From: Gammaproteobacteria bacterium
GTDB lineage: Bacteria > Pseudomonadota > Gammaproteobacteria > Pseudomonadales > Oceanobacteraceae
Length of the DNA: 33,322 nt
Reading direction: 5' to 3'
Assembly (NCBI GenBank): GCA_013373125.1
Contig: JABXIK010000019.1
Location: 1 to 33,322, forward strand
The notes beneath the pieces were generated by a model. That model did not search any database. It was not told where the DNA came from and saw only the letters and a list, made by a program, of their open reading frames with translations. This document shows, in pieces, positions 15,537-25,675 of the stretch. A program made the translations under genes and the position numbers. Each line of letters begins with the position of its first letter. The first letter of the stretch is position 1.

Positions 15537-17978
15537 TTAAAATACTTGACCCAAGGAGAATTCAAAGCCTTCGGTTTCGTCATCGTCTTTGCTGTTCAAG
15601 CTACGCGCGAATGTAAAGGTCAAAGGACCAATAGCAGTAACCCAGGTCAAACTAACACCCGTACCTAAACGAATCTCATCAACATCGAAGCCTTCCACAC
15701 ACCCTGGATGGTCATTGGAATTATTCAAACCATTAGCTTCAGTAAGTGCTAAACACTCAGTATCAAATACGTTACCCGCATCCAAGAACAATACGCTACG
15801 CATGCTACGCTGATCTTCCACAAACGGCAGTGGGAATACCAACTCCATGGAAGCTTCGGTTAGCAAGTTACCACCCAAGCTATTGTTATCCTGCGAGTAG
15901 CTTACGTCTTGAGTAGAATCGCCATCAGTATCTAGTATTACTGTAGTAAAAGTACCGTCACCATTATCTTGCAAAGTAGTCAATTTATTTAAAATCGCAC
16001 CCTTTGGACCTAAAGAGTTACTGGTGTAACCGCGCACCGAGCCAACACCACCGGCGCGGAAGTTACGGAAAAATGGTAATTCCTCAGTATCCCCATACCC
16101 GTCGCCATAACCTAACTCGGTACGAATGCGGAATGTCCACTCTCCAGAAATCGGGAAGTACTTCTGTGCGTTATACGTCACACGATAATATTCCAATTCA
16201 CTGCCAGGGACTGTGGCTTCTAGGGCTAAACTTTGCTTCGCACCGGCCGTTGGAAATAAGCCGCGGTTTAACGTGGTCCAGCTCCAACTACTACCTAGAG
16301 TTACTTCCGCAAAGTCATCCCCTTGGTTATCAATGAAACTCAGAATTTCCTCAGGAATACCAGAGGTACGTGCCTCCATTAGAGTACGACTAGCTTCAAT
16401 TGAGAAAGATAAACGCTCACGACCACTGATTGGAAAGCCAAAGCTTGTACGCGCACCATACGTATCCGTGTTGTAATCACTCAATGACAACTGAGAAAAG
16501 TCGGTTTGGCTGTAGAACAAGCCATAGCCACGACTAATACCATCCACTGTGTAGTACGGATCAGTATAAGATAGATTCAAACTAGTAACCGCATCCGTCT
16601 TATTCAAAGACGTGCTCATTTTCTTACCGGTACCCATGAAGTTATTCTGACTAACGCTGGTACCAATGATCATACCGTCGGCACTGGAGTAACCGATGCT
16701 GAGATTCAAGCTACCGCTTGGCTGCTCTTCTACTGAATAGTTCACATCAATTAAATCATCTGAGCCTGGTACTTTTGGCGTTTCAACATTCACGCCCTTA
16801 AAGAAGCCTAATTGCTCTAAACGACTCTTAGATTGCTCGATTAATTCCGTGGACGCCCAGCCACCTTCCATTTGTACCATTTCACGGCGTAGCACTTCAT
16901 CCATGGTGGACTCGTTACCTGTGAAATTAATACGACGCACATAAGTACGCTTTCCAGGCTCAACAAAGAAGGTTAACTCAACGGTTTTATCTTCATCATT
17001 AATCTTAGGCACACCATTCACACTGGCAAAAGTAAAACCTTCGTTACCAAGGCGTTTGGCGATTAAATCTTGCGTTAAGGTGACACGTTGACGACTGAAA
17101 GTTTCCCCTTCATTCATGATAATCAATTTACGTAAAACGTCTTCTTCTAGGATTAATTCCCCTGCAAGATTTACCTTGTTTACGGTATACACATCACCTT
17201 CATGCAAATTCACAGTGATGAAAACGTCTTCTTTATTAGGCGAAAGCGAGACTTGAGTAGATTCCACATTAAAACGAATATAACCGCGATCGAGATAGAA
17301 AGAACGTAAGCGTTCGAGGTCACCACCTAGCTTTTCACGAGAATATTTATCATCGCTGGAGTACCACGACCATAAATTACTTGGCTTTAATTCGAATTGT
17401 TTTAGCAGCTCATTTTTATCAAAATTTTCGTAACCCACTACGTTAATGTGACTAATCGATGCTACAGAACCTTCATCGACTTTGATTTTTAATGACACTC
17501 GGTTGCGGGGAAGCTTCTTAACTTCAGTGTCGATTTGCGCATCATAACGACCTTGGCTCACGTATTGACGCTCTAATTCCAACTCGAGACGCTCAAGTGT
17601 AGAACGTTTAAAAACATAACCCTCTGCTAAGCCAGCTTGCTTTAAACCATCTTTTAATTGTTCGGTTTCAATGGCGCTATTACCTTCGATTTCTAATTCG
17701 GTAATCGTCGGTAATTCAACTAAGTTGATGACAAGAATATTGCCGTCACGCTGCAATTCAATATCGTTGAAATAACCGGTAGCGAACAACGTGCGACTGG
17801 CGCTGGCTAGTTTTGCACTATCCACCTTGTCGCCAATATTAATTGGGAATGATCCAAATACTGTCCCAGCGCTCACACGCTGTAAACCATCGACGCGAAT
17901 ATCTTTAACCGTAAAAGAGGCAGCCTGAGCAAACGTCGCACTGAAAGCCAAAAGCAAGCTGATTAAGGTGAACTTCAT
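15537..17978 (-). CDS. bamA: Outer-membrane protein assembly factor BamA
   Basis: Central component of the BAM complex that folds beta-barrel proteins into the outer membrane. 813 residues: signal peptide (MKFTLISLLLAFSATFAQA), five POTRA domains (about 22-425; the first begins FTVKDIRVDGLQRVSAGTVF), and a 16-stranded barrel (about 430-813). The barrel carries the L6 motif GSVRGYTSN, the counterpart of VRGF in E. coli, and ends in a terminal Phe (FEFSLGQVF), the outer-membrane signal. RseP upstream and Skp downstream give the standard envelope-biogenesis order. A 69-bp gap after rseP shows no clear sigma-E promoter. Confidence 0.97.
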   Translation of the reverse strand: MKFTLISLLLAFSATFAQAASFTVKDIRVDGLQRVSAGTVFGSFPINIGDKVDSAKLASASRTLFATGYFNDIELQRDGNILVINLVELPTITELEIEGNSAIETEQLKDGLKQAGLAEGYVFKRSTLERLELELERQYVSQGRYDAQIDTEVKKLPRNRVSLKIKVDEGSVASISHINVVGYENFDKNELLKQFELKPSNLWSWYSSDDKYSREKLGGDLERLRSFYLDRGYIRFNVESTQVSLSPNKEDVFITVNLHEGDVYTVNKVNLAGELILEEDVLRKLIIMNEGETFSRQRVTLTQDLIAKRLGNEGFTFASVNGVPKINDEDKTVELTFFVEPGKRTYVRRINFTGNESTMDEVLRREMVQMEGGWASTELIEQSKSRLEQLGFFKGVNVETPKVPGSDDLIDVNYSVEEQPSGSLNLSIGYSSADGMIIGTSVSQNNFMGTGKKMSTSLNKTDAVTSLNLSYTDPYYTVDGISRGYGLFYSQTDFSQLSLSDYNTDTYGARTSFGFPISGRERLSFSIEASRTLMEARTSGIPEEILSFIDNQGDDFAEVTLGSSWSWTTLNRGLFPTAGAKQSLALEATVPGSELEYYRVTYNAQKYFPISGEWTFRIRTELGYGDGYGDTEELPFFRNFRAGGVGSVRGYTSNSLGPKGAILNKLTTLQDNGDGTFTTVILDTDGDSTQDVSYSQDNNSLGGNLLTEASMELVFPLPFVEDQRSMRSVLFLDAGNVFDTECLALTEANGLNNSNDHPGCVEGFDVDEIRLGTGVSLTWVTAIGPLTFTFARSLNSKDDDETEGFEFSLGQVF

Positions 17979-18047
17979 GTTAATCCGAATTTATTGTTAT
18001 CTTACGCTGTCGGTGAATGGTTACTGACGAGCAAATGTAAATGAAAA

Positions 18048-19388
18048 TTATATACGGCTTATGTCATTAAATATGGCAATAAACATAACCATCATAAGCA
18101 GTGCCATGCCCAGTTTTAATCCTGCTAACTGAACCTTTTCCGATACCGGTGACCCCTTCACCGCTTCGATCACATAATATAAAAAATGCCCGCCATCCAA
18201 GACAGGGATCGGTAATAAATTTACAACCGCTAACATCACACTGATGTAAGCTAGGAAACCAATAAATGCTTCAAAACCCGCCTGAGCAGAAGCGTTGGCT
18301 ACTTTAGCAATGGTGATCGGCCCGCTCAAGTTCTTAACCGATAATAAACCTTGAAGCATTTTACCAATGGACTCTAATGTCACGATGGACATATCCCAGG
18401 TTTTATATGCCGCACGGCCAATGGACTCAAACACACCAAATTGACGCACCTCTACAAAACCCTCAGGCAACTGTGGCGCTTGAACCATGGCACCTGCGAA
18501 TCCAAACGTTTCACTATTTTCTGCGGTCTTACTGGCCGGAATCAAAGTAATTTCGAGGGTCGATTCTGCACGTAACACAGATAAAGCCAAAGCCTGTCCT
18601 GGATGCGCTTTTACTTGCTCAACAAAGTCATACCATTCGTTGATCGCAATGTTGTTCACTTTTAGAATTTGATCGCCTGTTTTTAATCCCGCTTGCTCAG
18701 CCGGCATATCCGGTTGCAGTTCCGCTAAAATTGCAGGCACACTAGGGCGATACGGCGTAATACCTAATTCATTTAACGCATTTGGCTCTTCTTTATCACT
18801 TAGCCAACGCTCAATACTGATACTGTGTTGCTCTTTATCATCGGTCGTGAAAACAATCTCACCTGTATCGCCTAGACGTTTAAGCAATTGATAATGCACT
18901 TCTTGCCAACTACCAACGGCTTCGTCATCTACTTCAATGATTTCTTGACCACCACGTAAACCCGAATCATATGCAATACTGTCTGCCTGAATATCACCAA
19001 TAACCGGTTTTACTTGAGTAATTCCGGTCATGAACATGATCCAATAGGCAAAGATGGCAAATAGGATATTGGCAGCCGGACCGGCTAAGACAATGGCCAT
19101 ACGCTGCCAAACCGTTTTACGATTAAACGCTTGATCCAGCAGTTCAGTAGACACTTCGCCTTCTCGCTCATCCAGCATTTTCACATAACCACCTAACGGG
19201 ATGGCCGCAATCGCGAATTCACAACCATGGCGATCTGTACGGCTCCATAGGATTTTGCCAAACCCCACAGAGAAACGCAGAACTTTCACCCCACAACGAC
19301 GGGCAACCCAATAATGTCCGTACTCATGCACAGTCACCAAAATACCAAGGGTAACGACTAGAGCTAATAGGCTATAAAGTGCACTCAT
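18048..19388 (-). CDS. rseP: Site-2 zinc metalloprotease RseP
   Basis: Intramembrane protease that cleaves anti-sigma factor RseA/MucA in the envelope-stress response and clears signal-peptide remnants. 446 residues. The first transmembrane segment carries the zinc motif HEYGH (residues 22-26). Two PDZ domains follow in the periplasmic region (about 120-300; the second has [16 protein letters not shown]). The later segment [20 protein letters not shown] contains the third metal ligand, in the LDGGH motif. The ATG overlaps the dxr stop by four bases (ATGA). Confidence 0.96.
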   Translation of the reverse strand: MSALYSLLALVVTLGILVTVHEYGHYWVARRCGVKVLRFSVGFGKILWSRTDRHGCEFAIAAIPLGGYVKMLDEREGEVSTELLDQAFNRKTVWQRMAIVLAGPAANILFAIFAYWIMFMTGITQVKPVIGDIQADSIAYDSGLRGGQEIIEVDDEAVGSWQEVHYQLLKRLGDTGEIVFTTDDKEQHSISIERWLSDKEEPNALNELGITPYRPSVPAILAELQPDMPAEQAGLKTGDQILKVNNIAINEWYDFVEQVKAHPGQALALSVLRAESTLEITLIPASKTAENSETFGFAGAMVQAPQLPEGFVEVRQFGVFESIGRAAYKTWDMSIVTLESIGKMLQGLLSVKNLSGPITIAKVANASAQAGFEAFIGFLAYISVMLAVVNLLPIPVLDGGHFLYYVIEAVKGSPVSEKVQLAGLKLGMALLMMVMFIAIFNDISRI

Positions 19389-20563
19389 GATTGAATTCTT
19401 TCCTCAACGAAGCGTCTTGCCCAAGCATCTGCTTGTAAAATAACTTCTAGGCTATCTGCCGCTTCAATTGTGCATGCATTTAATGTTTCATCGATCAGGT
19501 CTGAGATCGACGTAAAGGCAATTTGTTCCCGCAAAAATCCAGCCACCGCAATTTCATTGGCTGCATTTAAAACAGTGGCTGCGGTACCGCCAGTTTCAAA
19601 CGCTTGCGCCGCGAGTTTAAGCGCCGGAAATGTTTGATGATCTGGAGTTTCAAAATTTAGTTGTGCAACTTCGAATAAATTTAATGGTTTCACACCAGAG
19701 TGAATGCGCTCAGGCCAAGCTAAACCATAAGCGATAGGTGTACGCATATCGGGGTTCCCCATCTGGCAAATCACCGAACCGTCTACATATTGCACCAGAG
19801 AATGAATAATGGACTCAGGGTGCACCACCACTTCAATTTGTTTTGGCGCGACATCAAACAACCAACACGCTTCGATTAACTCTAAGCCTTTATTCATCAA
19901 GGTGGCACTGTCCACCGAGATTTTTTGCCCCATGGACCAGTTAGGGTGCTTCACAGCTTGCTTAGGCGTCACTTTAGATAAAGCGTCAAATTGCCAGCCT
20001 CGGAATGGGCCACCGGATGCGGTTAATAAGATTTTTTCGATTTGTTGCTGATAGCTTGGATCTTGACCGTATCCCAACGGTAGGGATTGAAAAATGGCAT
20101 TGTGTTCACTATCAATCGGTAATAATTCAGCACCATGATCATGCACCGCCTGCATGAATAATTGGCCACTCATGACCAATGCTTCTTTATTCGCCAGCAA
20201 AACACGTTTACCCGTTTTCGCAGCGGCTAAGGTTGGCAATAAACCAGCAGCACCGACGATGGCAGCCATCACCTGATCGACTTCCGTATCACTGGCAATG
20301 TCGATTAACGCCTGCTCCCCGCTTAGCACTTCAACCGCACTACCCGCCTGCTTTAACTTGTCAGATAATTGCGCAGCACAGGTAGCATCCACCATCACCG
20401 CATAAGTTGGCTGATGTTGGATGCATTGCTCGAATAACATATCCACCTGAGTGTTTGCACTTAATGCAAATACCTTAAAGGCATCAGCATGACGAGCCAA
20501 TACATCCAGTGTGCTTTTACCGATGGAACCAGTTGCTCCTAGAACGGTAACGTTTTGCCTCAT
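19385..20563 (-). CDS. dxr: 1-deoxy-D-xylulose 5-phosphate reductoisomerase
   Basis: Converts DXP to methylerythritol phosphate with NADPH, the committed step of the MEP isoprenoid pathway. 392 residues. NADPH-binding [18 protein letters not shown] opens the protein. The metal and substrate motifs are [20 protein letters not shown] and [25 protein letters not shown] 20563 overlaps the cdsA stop as ATGA. An in-frame GTG at 20578 would add five residues without family support. It lies between cdsA and rseP, the Pseudomonas-type arrangement; in E. coli dxr precedes uppS. Confidence 0.97.
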   Translation of the reverse strand: MRQNVTVLGATGSIGKSTLDVLARHADAFKVFALSANTQVDMLFEQCIQHQPTYAVMVDATCAAQLSDKLKQAGSAVEVLSGEQALIDIASDTEVDQVMAAIVGAAGLLPTLAAAKTGKRVLLANKEALVMSGQLFMQAVHDHGAELLPIDSEHNAIFQSLPLGYGQDPSYQQQIEKILLTASGGPFRGWQFDALSKVTPKQAVKHPNWSMGQKISVDSATLMNKGLELIEACWLFDVAPKQIEVVVHPESIIHSLVQYVDGSVICQMGNPDMRTPIAYGLAWPERIHSGVKPLNLFEVAQLNFETPDHQTFPALKLAAQAFETGGTAATVLNAANEIAVAGFLREQIAFTSISDLIDETLNACTIEAADSLEVILQADAWARRFVEERIQS

Positions 20564-21399
20564 ACGACGAGATTCCACCCGAATACCGTCAGAGCCAAGG
20601 CAAACATAGGTAAGGCTGCCGTCATGCTATCGATTCGATCCATGATGCCGCCGTGACCTGGCAATAAATTACTTGAATCTTTAATACCGCGATGACGCTT
20701 AACCATACTTTCAATTAAGTCACCCACCACAGACACAAAGGTTATGGCCAATGTAATCACAACCAATAACGCCCATTGAGTCATATCCAATGACAAGCCG
20801 GCTTTTTCTTCCAGCAAGTAACCACCGCCCAGTGCAATCACAAATGTGGTCGCTAAACCGCCATAAACCCCTTCCCATGTTTTACCTGGGCTCACTGTAG
20901 CTGCTAGCTTGTGCTTGCCAAAAGTACGACCCGCAAAATAAGCTCCCACATCCGCGCCCCAAACCACTAGCATGACGTACATAATTAAATAATCATTAAA
21001 TGGATAGCTTTTAATTTGAACAAAACCCACCCACATAGGTACCAGAATCGCCAAACCCATCAACATACGAACGACAGGTGTACTCCACACACCTTTAAGC
21101 TTTGGGTGTGCTGCTACTAATAAGAACGCTAAAATCCACCAAATGAGCGCCAAATACAGCACATCAATCTCTTGAACCAAGCCTTCGAATTCAATCAACC
21201 AAATCAACCCAGCCACGATACCCGCGTAAGCAATGCGACCCACTTGCATTTTCACACCAGAAAGATTGGCCCACTCCCATGCACCAAGGGTGACGATAGC
21301 GGCTATGAATAGCTTGAATTGAGCTAATGGCAGATAAAAAATCCCGCCAATCATGATAGGCGCTAACACCAGCGCGGTAAGAATACGTTGCTTCAGCAC
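20560..21399 (-). CDS. cdsA: Phosphatidate cytidylyltransferase
   Basis: Makes CDP-diacylglycerol from phosphatidic acid and CTP at the inner membrane, the branch point of phospholipid synthesis. 279 residues with about eight hydrophobic segments. The CDS signature is intact near residues 219-255: [13 protein letters not shown], then [23 protein letters not shown] with the metal-binding Asp residues. The gene begins 1 nt after the uppS stop and overlaps dxr by four bases. Confidence 0.96.
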   Translation of the reverse strand: MLKQRILTALVLAPIMIGGIFYLPLAQFKLFIAAIVTLGAWEWANLSGVKMQVGRIAYAGIVAGLIWLIEFEGLVQEIDVLYLALIWWILAFLLVAAHPKLKGVWSTPVVRMLMGLAILVPMWVGFVQIKSYPFNDYLIMYVMLVVWGADVGAYFAGRTFGKHKLAATVSPGKTWEGVYGGLATTFVIALGGGYLLEEKAGLSLDMTQWALLVVITLAITFVSVVGDLIESMVKRHRGIKDSSNLLPGHGGIMDRIDSMTAALPMFALALTVFGWNLVV

Positions 21400-21400
21400 G

Positions 21401-22150
21401 TTATTGTTCTTCCTTTAATTGTTCATCTGTACGTCCAAAGCGACGTGTGCGGCTATTATATTGTTCTATTGCCGACCAGAAGTGTGTTTCATCAAAGTCT
21501 GGCCAAAGTGCATCACTGAACACCAGTTCCGTATACGCAAATTGCCATAACATAAAATTACTGATTCGTAATTCACCACCTGTACGAATACATAAGTCAG
21601 GCTCAGGAAAATCACTTAAACAGGTATACCCTGAAAATACCTCAGGCGTAATATCATCCGCAGAGAGTTTGCCAGATACCACATCTTTAGCAATGTTTTG
21701 TGCGGCATGGGAAATATCCCAACGACCACCATAATTCGCCGCCACAACTAAGGTTAAGCCGGTATTATCTTTGGTTAAATCTTGGGCGATATGAATATGT
21801 TCTTGAAGAGCTGGAGAGAAACCGGATACATCGCCCATTATGATCAGACGAATATTATGCTCATGAAGCTTTTTGACTTCTTTTTGCAGCGCATTAAGAA
21901 ATAGCTGCATAAGGGCATTCACTTCTTTTTCTGGTCGCTGCCAGTTTTCGGAAGAGAAGGCAAATAAGGTGAGGACATCGATTTCGAGACGTGCAGCTTG
22001 CTCGATAACAATTTTTACGGCTTTTACGCCCGCTTTATGCCCTGCCACACCCGGAAGGTGTCGGCGCTTGGCCCAGCGATTATTCCCATCCATGACAATG
22101 GCCACATGACGGGGAATTTTTTCAAATTTTGGCAGCGTAGCTTGCGACAT
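21401..22150 (-). CDS. uppS: Undecaprenyl diphosphate synthase
   Basis: cis-Prenyltransferase that extends farnesyl-PP with eight IPP units to the C55 lipid carrier needed for peptidoglycan and O-antigen. 249 residues. The first conserved region is VAIVMDGNNRWAKRRHLPG, with the catalytic Asp in MDGN. Later regions are LTLFAFSSENWQRP, NYGGRWDI and CIRTGGELRISNFMLWQFAYTEL. It follows frr after a 61-nt gap that contains a hairpin. Confidence 0.97.
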   Translation of the reverse strand: MSQATLPKFEKIPRHVAIVMDGNNRWAKRRHLPGVAGHKAGVKAVKIVIEQAARLEIDVLTLFAFSSENWQRPEKEVNALMQLFLNALQKEVKKLHEHNIRLIIMGDVSGFSPALQEHIHIAQDLTKDNTGLTLVVAANYGGRWDISHAAQNIAKDVVSGKLSADDITPEVFSGYTCLSDFPEPDLCIRTGGELRISNFMLWQFAYTELVFSDALWPDFDETHFWSAIEQYNSRTRRFGRTDEQLKEEQ

Positions 22151-22170
22151 GTGAAAAACCTAATAATGAA

Positions 22171-22192
22171 ACTGCGCCTTAAAAGGCGCAGT
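22171..22192 (-). terminator. Hairpin between frr and uppS (possible attenuator)
   Basis: ACTGCGCC and GGCGCAGT form a perfect 8-bp stem around a TTAAAA centre. In minus-strand reading it is followed by TTTCATTATT, an imperfect T-run. It could reduce read-through from frr into uppS or protect the mRNA end. Confidence 0.4.
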
Positions 22193-22211
22193 ACCGCTTC
22201 ATAAAACTCGG

Positions 22212-22769
22212 TTAAACCTGCATTAGGTCTTTTTCTTTAACCGCCAATAGAGATTCAATTTCTGCAATGAACTTATCAGTTAATTGCTGAATTTGATCCT
22301 GACCTTGACGCTCTTCGTCTTCGCTGATTTCTTTCTCTTTCAACAAGTCTTTGATGCTACTGTTTGCATCACGACGGATATTACGGATAGATACACGACC
22401 TTTTTCCGCTTCCGCTCGAGCTTGCTTAATATAATCTTTACGGGTTTCTTCCGTTAACGCAGGCATTGGCAAACGAATGGTTTCACCAGCTGTTGACGGG
22501 TTAATACCCAAATCTGATTTCATGATGGCTTTTTCGATTACAGGCACTAAATGCTTTTCCCAAGGAGTAACCGCAAGTGCACGACCATCTTCAACGTTGA
22601 TGTTAGCCACTTGTGATAATGGGGTTTCGGTACCGTAATAATCGATGGTGATACCATCTAAAATCGCTGGGTTCGCACGACCTGTGCGTACTTTCTTAAA
22701 CGCATCGATCAGTGCATTCACACTTTTCTGCATACGATCTTGAGCGTCGGCTTTAATTTCATTCAACAT
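22212..22769 (-). CDS. frr: Ribosome-recycling factor
   Basis: Splits post-termination ribosomes together with EF-G. 185 residues, identical in length to E. coli [23 protein letters not shown] starts the first helix. [17 protein letters not shown] and [14 protein letters not shown] follow. The C-terminal helices contain [34 protein letters not shown] 22769 has GGAG nine bases upstream and overlaps the end of pyrH by 11 nt. The frame also opens at 22790, which adds seven atypical residues. Confidence 0.97.
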   Translation of the reverse strand: MLNEIKADAQDRMQKSVNALIDAFKKVRTGRANPAILDGITIDYYGTETPLSQVANINVEDGRALAVTPWEKHLVPVIEKAIMKSDLGINPSTAGETIRLPMPALTEETRKDYIKQARAEAEKGRVSIRNIRRDANSSIKDLLKEKEISEDEERQGQDQIQQLTDKFIAEIESLLAVKEKDLMQV

Positions 22770-23511
22770 TGTTTTCTTCTCCACACACAATCAATGTGCC
22801 ATCACTGCCACCAACCATGAGTTGTGCCATCATGCCCGGGGTTGCCATATTAAATACACGTAATGGCATTTTGTGATCTCTCGCCAGACAAATTGCTGTG
22901 AGATCCATAACACCCAACTGACGCTCTAATACTTCATCGTAAGTTAGGGTTTCAAATTTAACCGCATCCGGATTCTTTTTCGGATCCGCATCGTATACAC
23001 CATCTACATTAGTGGCTTTTAATACGATATCTGCTTCAATCTCAATACCGCGTAAACACGCTGCTGAGTCTGTGGTAAAAAATGGATTACCAGTACCCGC
23101 TGAGAAGATTACGACATCACCGCTATTCAAATGGCGAATAGCACGACGACGGTCATAATGCTCAACAATGCCGCTCATGGGAATAGCAGACATCACTCGG
23201 GATTTAATGTTGCTACGCTCCAATGCATCGCGCATAGCTAATGCGTTCATTACTGTGGCCAACATGCCCATGTGATCGCCAGTAACACGATCTAGACCTG
23301 CTTGGCTTAAGGCAGCACCACGGAATAAATTACCGCCGCCGATCACCAAACCCACTTGAACGCCAATGCCCACTAGCTGACCCACTTCCAACGCCATCCG
23401 GTCCAGCACTTTTGGATCAATACCAAAATCTTGCTCACCTTGAAGCGCTTCACCGCTTAACTTCAAAAGAATGCGTTTATATTTAGGGCTACGATTATCT
23501 GCCGGGGGCAT
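22759..23511 (-). CDS. pyrH: UMP kinase
   Basis: Phosphorylates UMP to UDP and is the hexameric, allosterically regulated bacterial type. 250 residues of the amino-acid-kinase fold. [12 protein letters not shown] is at the N-terminus, then [31 protein letters not shown] and [23 protein letters not shown] four to five bases before ATG 23511 is a strong ribosome-binding site. The 195-nt space after tsf contains several hairpins, described separately, that may tune expression. Confidence 0.97.
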   Translation of the reverse strand: MPPADNRSPKYKRILLKLSGEALQGEQDFGIDPKVLDRMALEVGQLVGIGVQVGLVIGGGNLFRGAALSQAGLDRVTGDHMGMLATVMNALAMRDALERSNIKSRVMSAIPMSGIVEHYDRRRAIRHLNSGDVVIFSAGTGNPFFTTDSAACLRGIEIEADIVLKATNVDGVYDADPKKNPDAVKFETLTYDEVLERQLGVMDLTAICLARDHKMPLRVFNMATPGMMAQLMVGGSDGTLIVCGEENNVE

Positions 23512-23575
23512 AGGTCACCTCTTAATTGCAATACTTTAGTCACGGGCTCTAGCATAAACCCTGACCTTTCACTGC

Positions 23576-23611
23576 AAAACCCCGGTTCTAGGGGATTTAT
23601 AAAATAAATCC
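23576..23611 (-). promoter_or_regulatory. Overlapping alternative hairpins upstream of pyrH
   Basis: In minus-strand reading GGATTTAT-TTT-ATAAATCC (23611 to 23593) forms an 8-bp hairpin. Its 3' arm overlaps the 5' arm of a second stem, AAATCCCC / GGGGTTTT (23598 to 23576), which ends in four T. The two cannot form together, the geometry of a terminator/anti-terminator switch. It lies 65-100 nt before the pyrH start codon. No ligand or protein is identified. Confidence 0.35.
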
Positions 23612-23648
23612 TAACTAGTTCACCAGGGCTTCTAAATAACCTTTACAC

Positions 23649-23701
23649 AAATGCCGAGCAAGGAAAACCTAACTCGGCATTTAATAGAGCTAAAAAGCTC
23701 T
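23649..23701 (-). terminator. Two consecutive hairpins after tsf
   Basis: AGAGCT-TTTT-AGCTCT (23686-23701) begins 5 nt after the tsf stop. It is followed by a 10-bp stem, AAATGCCGAG / CTCGGCATTT (23649-23682), with a 14-nt loop and a short TTTG end. They mark the likely 3' end, or a processing point, of the rpsB-tsf mRNA. Confidence 0.55.
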
Positions 23702-23706
23702 AATGC

Positions 23707-24555
23707 TTAGCCTTTAAGCTGAGCAGCAACTTCAGCAGCGAAGTCAGTTTCTTCTTTCTCGATACCTTCACCTACTTCTAGACGAATGAAGCTAACCACT
23801 TCAGCGCCGGCTTCTTTTGCAAGCTTGCCGATAGTAAGTTCTGGGTTCTTAACGAAAGGTTGCTCTAGCAAGCTGTTTTCTTTCAAGAATTTCTGGATAC
23901 GACCACCCATCATTTTCTCAACGATTTCAGCAGGCTTACCTTCCATATCAGGCTGTGCTTTGATGATTTCTTTCTCAGCGTTTACTACTTCTTCTGGCAT
24001 ATCAGCAGGAGCAAGAACGCGTGGGTTAACTGCAGTTACGTGCATAGCGATGTCACGAGCTAGCTCTTCGTTACCGCCTTTTAGAGAAACAACAGCCGCG
24101 ATACGGTTGTTTGAGTGAACATAACCCGCTACCAATTCGCCTTCAACTAGCTCAGCACGACGAGGAGAGATGTTTTCACCGATTTTTTGTACTAGTGCTT
24201 CACGCTCAGAGCTTAGAAGGCCAGCAACGTCAGTGCTTTTCGCTTCGAATGCAGCGTCTGCTACTTTGTTAGCGAAGTCTAGGAAACCGTCATTCTTAGC
24301 AGCGAAGTCAGTTTCAGAGTTGATTTCTACTAGGATAGCTGCAGAGTTATCAGCAGCAGTTTTGATTACTACCACACCTTCAGCAGCAGTACGGCCAGCT
24401 TTCTTAGCCGCTTTAAGGCCAGAGTTCTTACGTAGTTCTTCGATCGCTAGATCGATGTCACCATTCGCTTCTTGAAGTGCTTTTTTACACTCCATCATAC
24501 CAAGACCAGTACGCTCACGTAATTCTTTAACTAATTGTGCAGATACAGCTGCCAT
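23707..24555 (-). CDS. tsf: Translation elongation factor Ts
   Basis: Nucleotide-exchange factor for EF-Tu. 282 residues (283 in E. coli). The N-terminal UBA-like domain has [19 protein letters not shown]. The core has [15 protein letters not shown], contacting EF-Tu through the conserved T-D-F-A-A. The C-terminal part includes [21 protein letters not shown] and [10 protein letters not shown]. Two adjacent ATG codons (24558, 24555) follow AGGTG. The second has the better six-base spacing and yields [12 protein letters not shown]. Confidence 0.97.
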   Translation of the reverse strand: MAAVSAQLVKELRERTGLGMMECKKALQEANGDIDLAIEELRKNSGLKAAKKAGRTAAEGVVVIKTAADNSAAILVEINSETDFAAKNDGFLDFANKVADAAFEAKSTDVAGLLSSEREALVQKIGENISPRRAELVEGELVAGYVHSNNRIAAVVSLKGGNEELARDIAMHVTAVNPRVLAPADMPEEVVNAEKEIIKAQPDMEGKPAEIVEKMMGGRIQKFLKENSLLEQPFVKNPELTIGKLAKEAGAEVVSFIRLEVGEGIEKEETDFAAEVAAQLKG

Positions 24556-24592
24556 CATCGTCACCTAAATTTTTATCTAATCAAAATTCTTT

Positions 24593-24616
24593 AAAAAAAG
24601 GGGGCGAACCCCCTTT
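24593..24616 (-). terminator. Strong hairpin with T-run between rpsB and tsf
   Basis: In minus-strand reading AAAGGGGG-TTCG-CCCCCTTT is followed directly by further T, seven in all. The 8-bp stem with a UUCG loop has every sign of a factor-independent terminator, although it sits between two genes normally transcribed together. Confidence 0.85.
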
Positions 24617-24643
24617 AATTGTTACTCAGTAATATGACAAATA

Positions 24644-25384
24644 TTACTCAGCAGCTGGTGCTTCTTCAGCTTTAGCAGGCTCTGCCGCAGGCGCTTGGCC
24701 AGCTTCAGTTTTACCTTCGATACATGCATCAGCAACAGCAGAAGTGAAGATCTCGATTGCACGGATCGCATCGTCGTTACCTGGGATTACGAAGTCAACG
24801 CCGTCTGGGTTGCTGTTAGTATCCACGATACCGATAACTGGGATACCTAGCTTGTTCGCTTCTTGAATAGCGATACGCTCGTGGTCTACGTCGATTACGA
24901 AGATCGCATCAGGTAGGCCGCCCATGTTTTTGATACCACCGATAGAACGCTCAAGCTTCTCCATTTCACGAGTACGCATTAGCGCTTCTTTCTTGGTTAG
25001 CTGTTCGAAAGTACCGTCTTTCTTTTGAGCTTCGATATCAGCTAGACGCTTGATAGACTGACGAATGGTCTTGTAGTTAGTCAACATACCACCTAACCAG
25101 CGGTGTGCTACGAATGGCATGTTTGCACGCTCTGCTTGCTCTTGGATAACTTTAGAAGCAGCACGCTTAGTACCTACGAAAAGTACTTGGTTGTTCTTAG
25201 CAGTCATACCTTTAACAACGTTCAACGCTTCGTTGAAAGCTGGCACAGTGTGCTCAAGGTTGATGATATGAATTTTGTTACGAGCGCCAAAAATGAACTT
25301 GCCCATTTTTGGGTTCCAGTAACGAGTCTGGTGACCAAAGTGAACGCCTGCTTTTAGCAGGTCACGCATACTTACTTGTGCCAT
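24644..25384 (-). CDS. rpsB: 30S ribosomal protein S2
   Basis: 246 residues. [23 protein letters not shown] at the N-terminus, [43 protein letters not shown] and [27 protein letters not shown] are all diagnostic. The last 20 or so residues are an Ala/Glu/Pro-rich acidic tail. AGGT about seven bases before the ATG serves as ribosome-binding site. It is the first gene of the minus-strand superoperon and diverges from map. Confidence 0.98.
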   Translation of the reverse strand: MAQVSMRDLLKAGVHFGHQTRYWNPKMGKFIFGARNKIHIINLEHTVPAFNEALNVVKGMTAKNNQVLFVGTKRAASKVIQEQAERANMPFVAHRWLGGMLTNYKTIRQSIKRLADIEAQKKDGTFEQLTKKEALMRTREMEKLERSIGGIKNMGGLPDAIFVIDVDHERIAIQEANKLGIPVIGIVDTNSNPDGVDFVIPGNDDAIRAIEIFTSAVADACIEGKTEAGQAPAAEPAKAEEAPAAE

Positions 25385-25530
25385 GATAAATACCTATGTA
25401 TAGGGTTAGGCCTCCATGTATCCCATAGTCCAATCCTCAGCTTTTTAAGGCTAAAGACACCCAGAAATATGTGTCGATACATGTGCGGATTTATATAAAA
25501 TTTATACCCTTCGCCGTGCAAGACCGCCAA
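25385..25530 (-). promoter_or_regulatory. rpsB promoter and mRNA leader
   Basis: In minus-strand reading TTGGCG (25525-25530) and TATAAA (25501-25506) are separated by 18 bp, giving transcription from about 25494 and a leader of about 110 nt. S2 is known to repress its own operon through the rpsB leader in gammaproteobacteria, and a leader of this length fits. A short inverted repeat (CCTAT / ATAGG, 25394-25405) touches the ribosome-binding site. The divergent map promoter must lie in the remaining bases before 25676; only a TACAAT at 25634 with a poor -35 is seen. Confidence 0.5.
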
Positions 25531-25675
25531 GAGCGCGCGCTTTATACCATATTTTAGGCCCAAATGGGAAGATATTCTGTCTCTAGAACAGCATATTCAC
25601 ACTCATGTTATTCATCTATTGCCTATAAATGCGTACAATGGCCCCCTTAACTTACCAAGAGCGAATATCTTACCC

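Noticed and set aside
17979..18047. Sigma-E promoter in front of bamA
   Set aside because: I looked for the GGAACTT / TCAAA pattern in the rseP-bamA gap and did not find it.
23551..23577. Sigma-70 promoter for pyrH (TTGCAG / TATGCT on the minus strand)
   Set aside because: The spacer is only 15 bp and the -10 match is modest, so it is not strong enough to list.
25372..25563. Leader peptide gene upstream of rpsB
   Set aside because: The 63-codon minus-strand frame spans the predicted promoter and overlaps the rpsB start; it has no ribosome-binding site and is better explained as untranslated leader.
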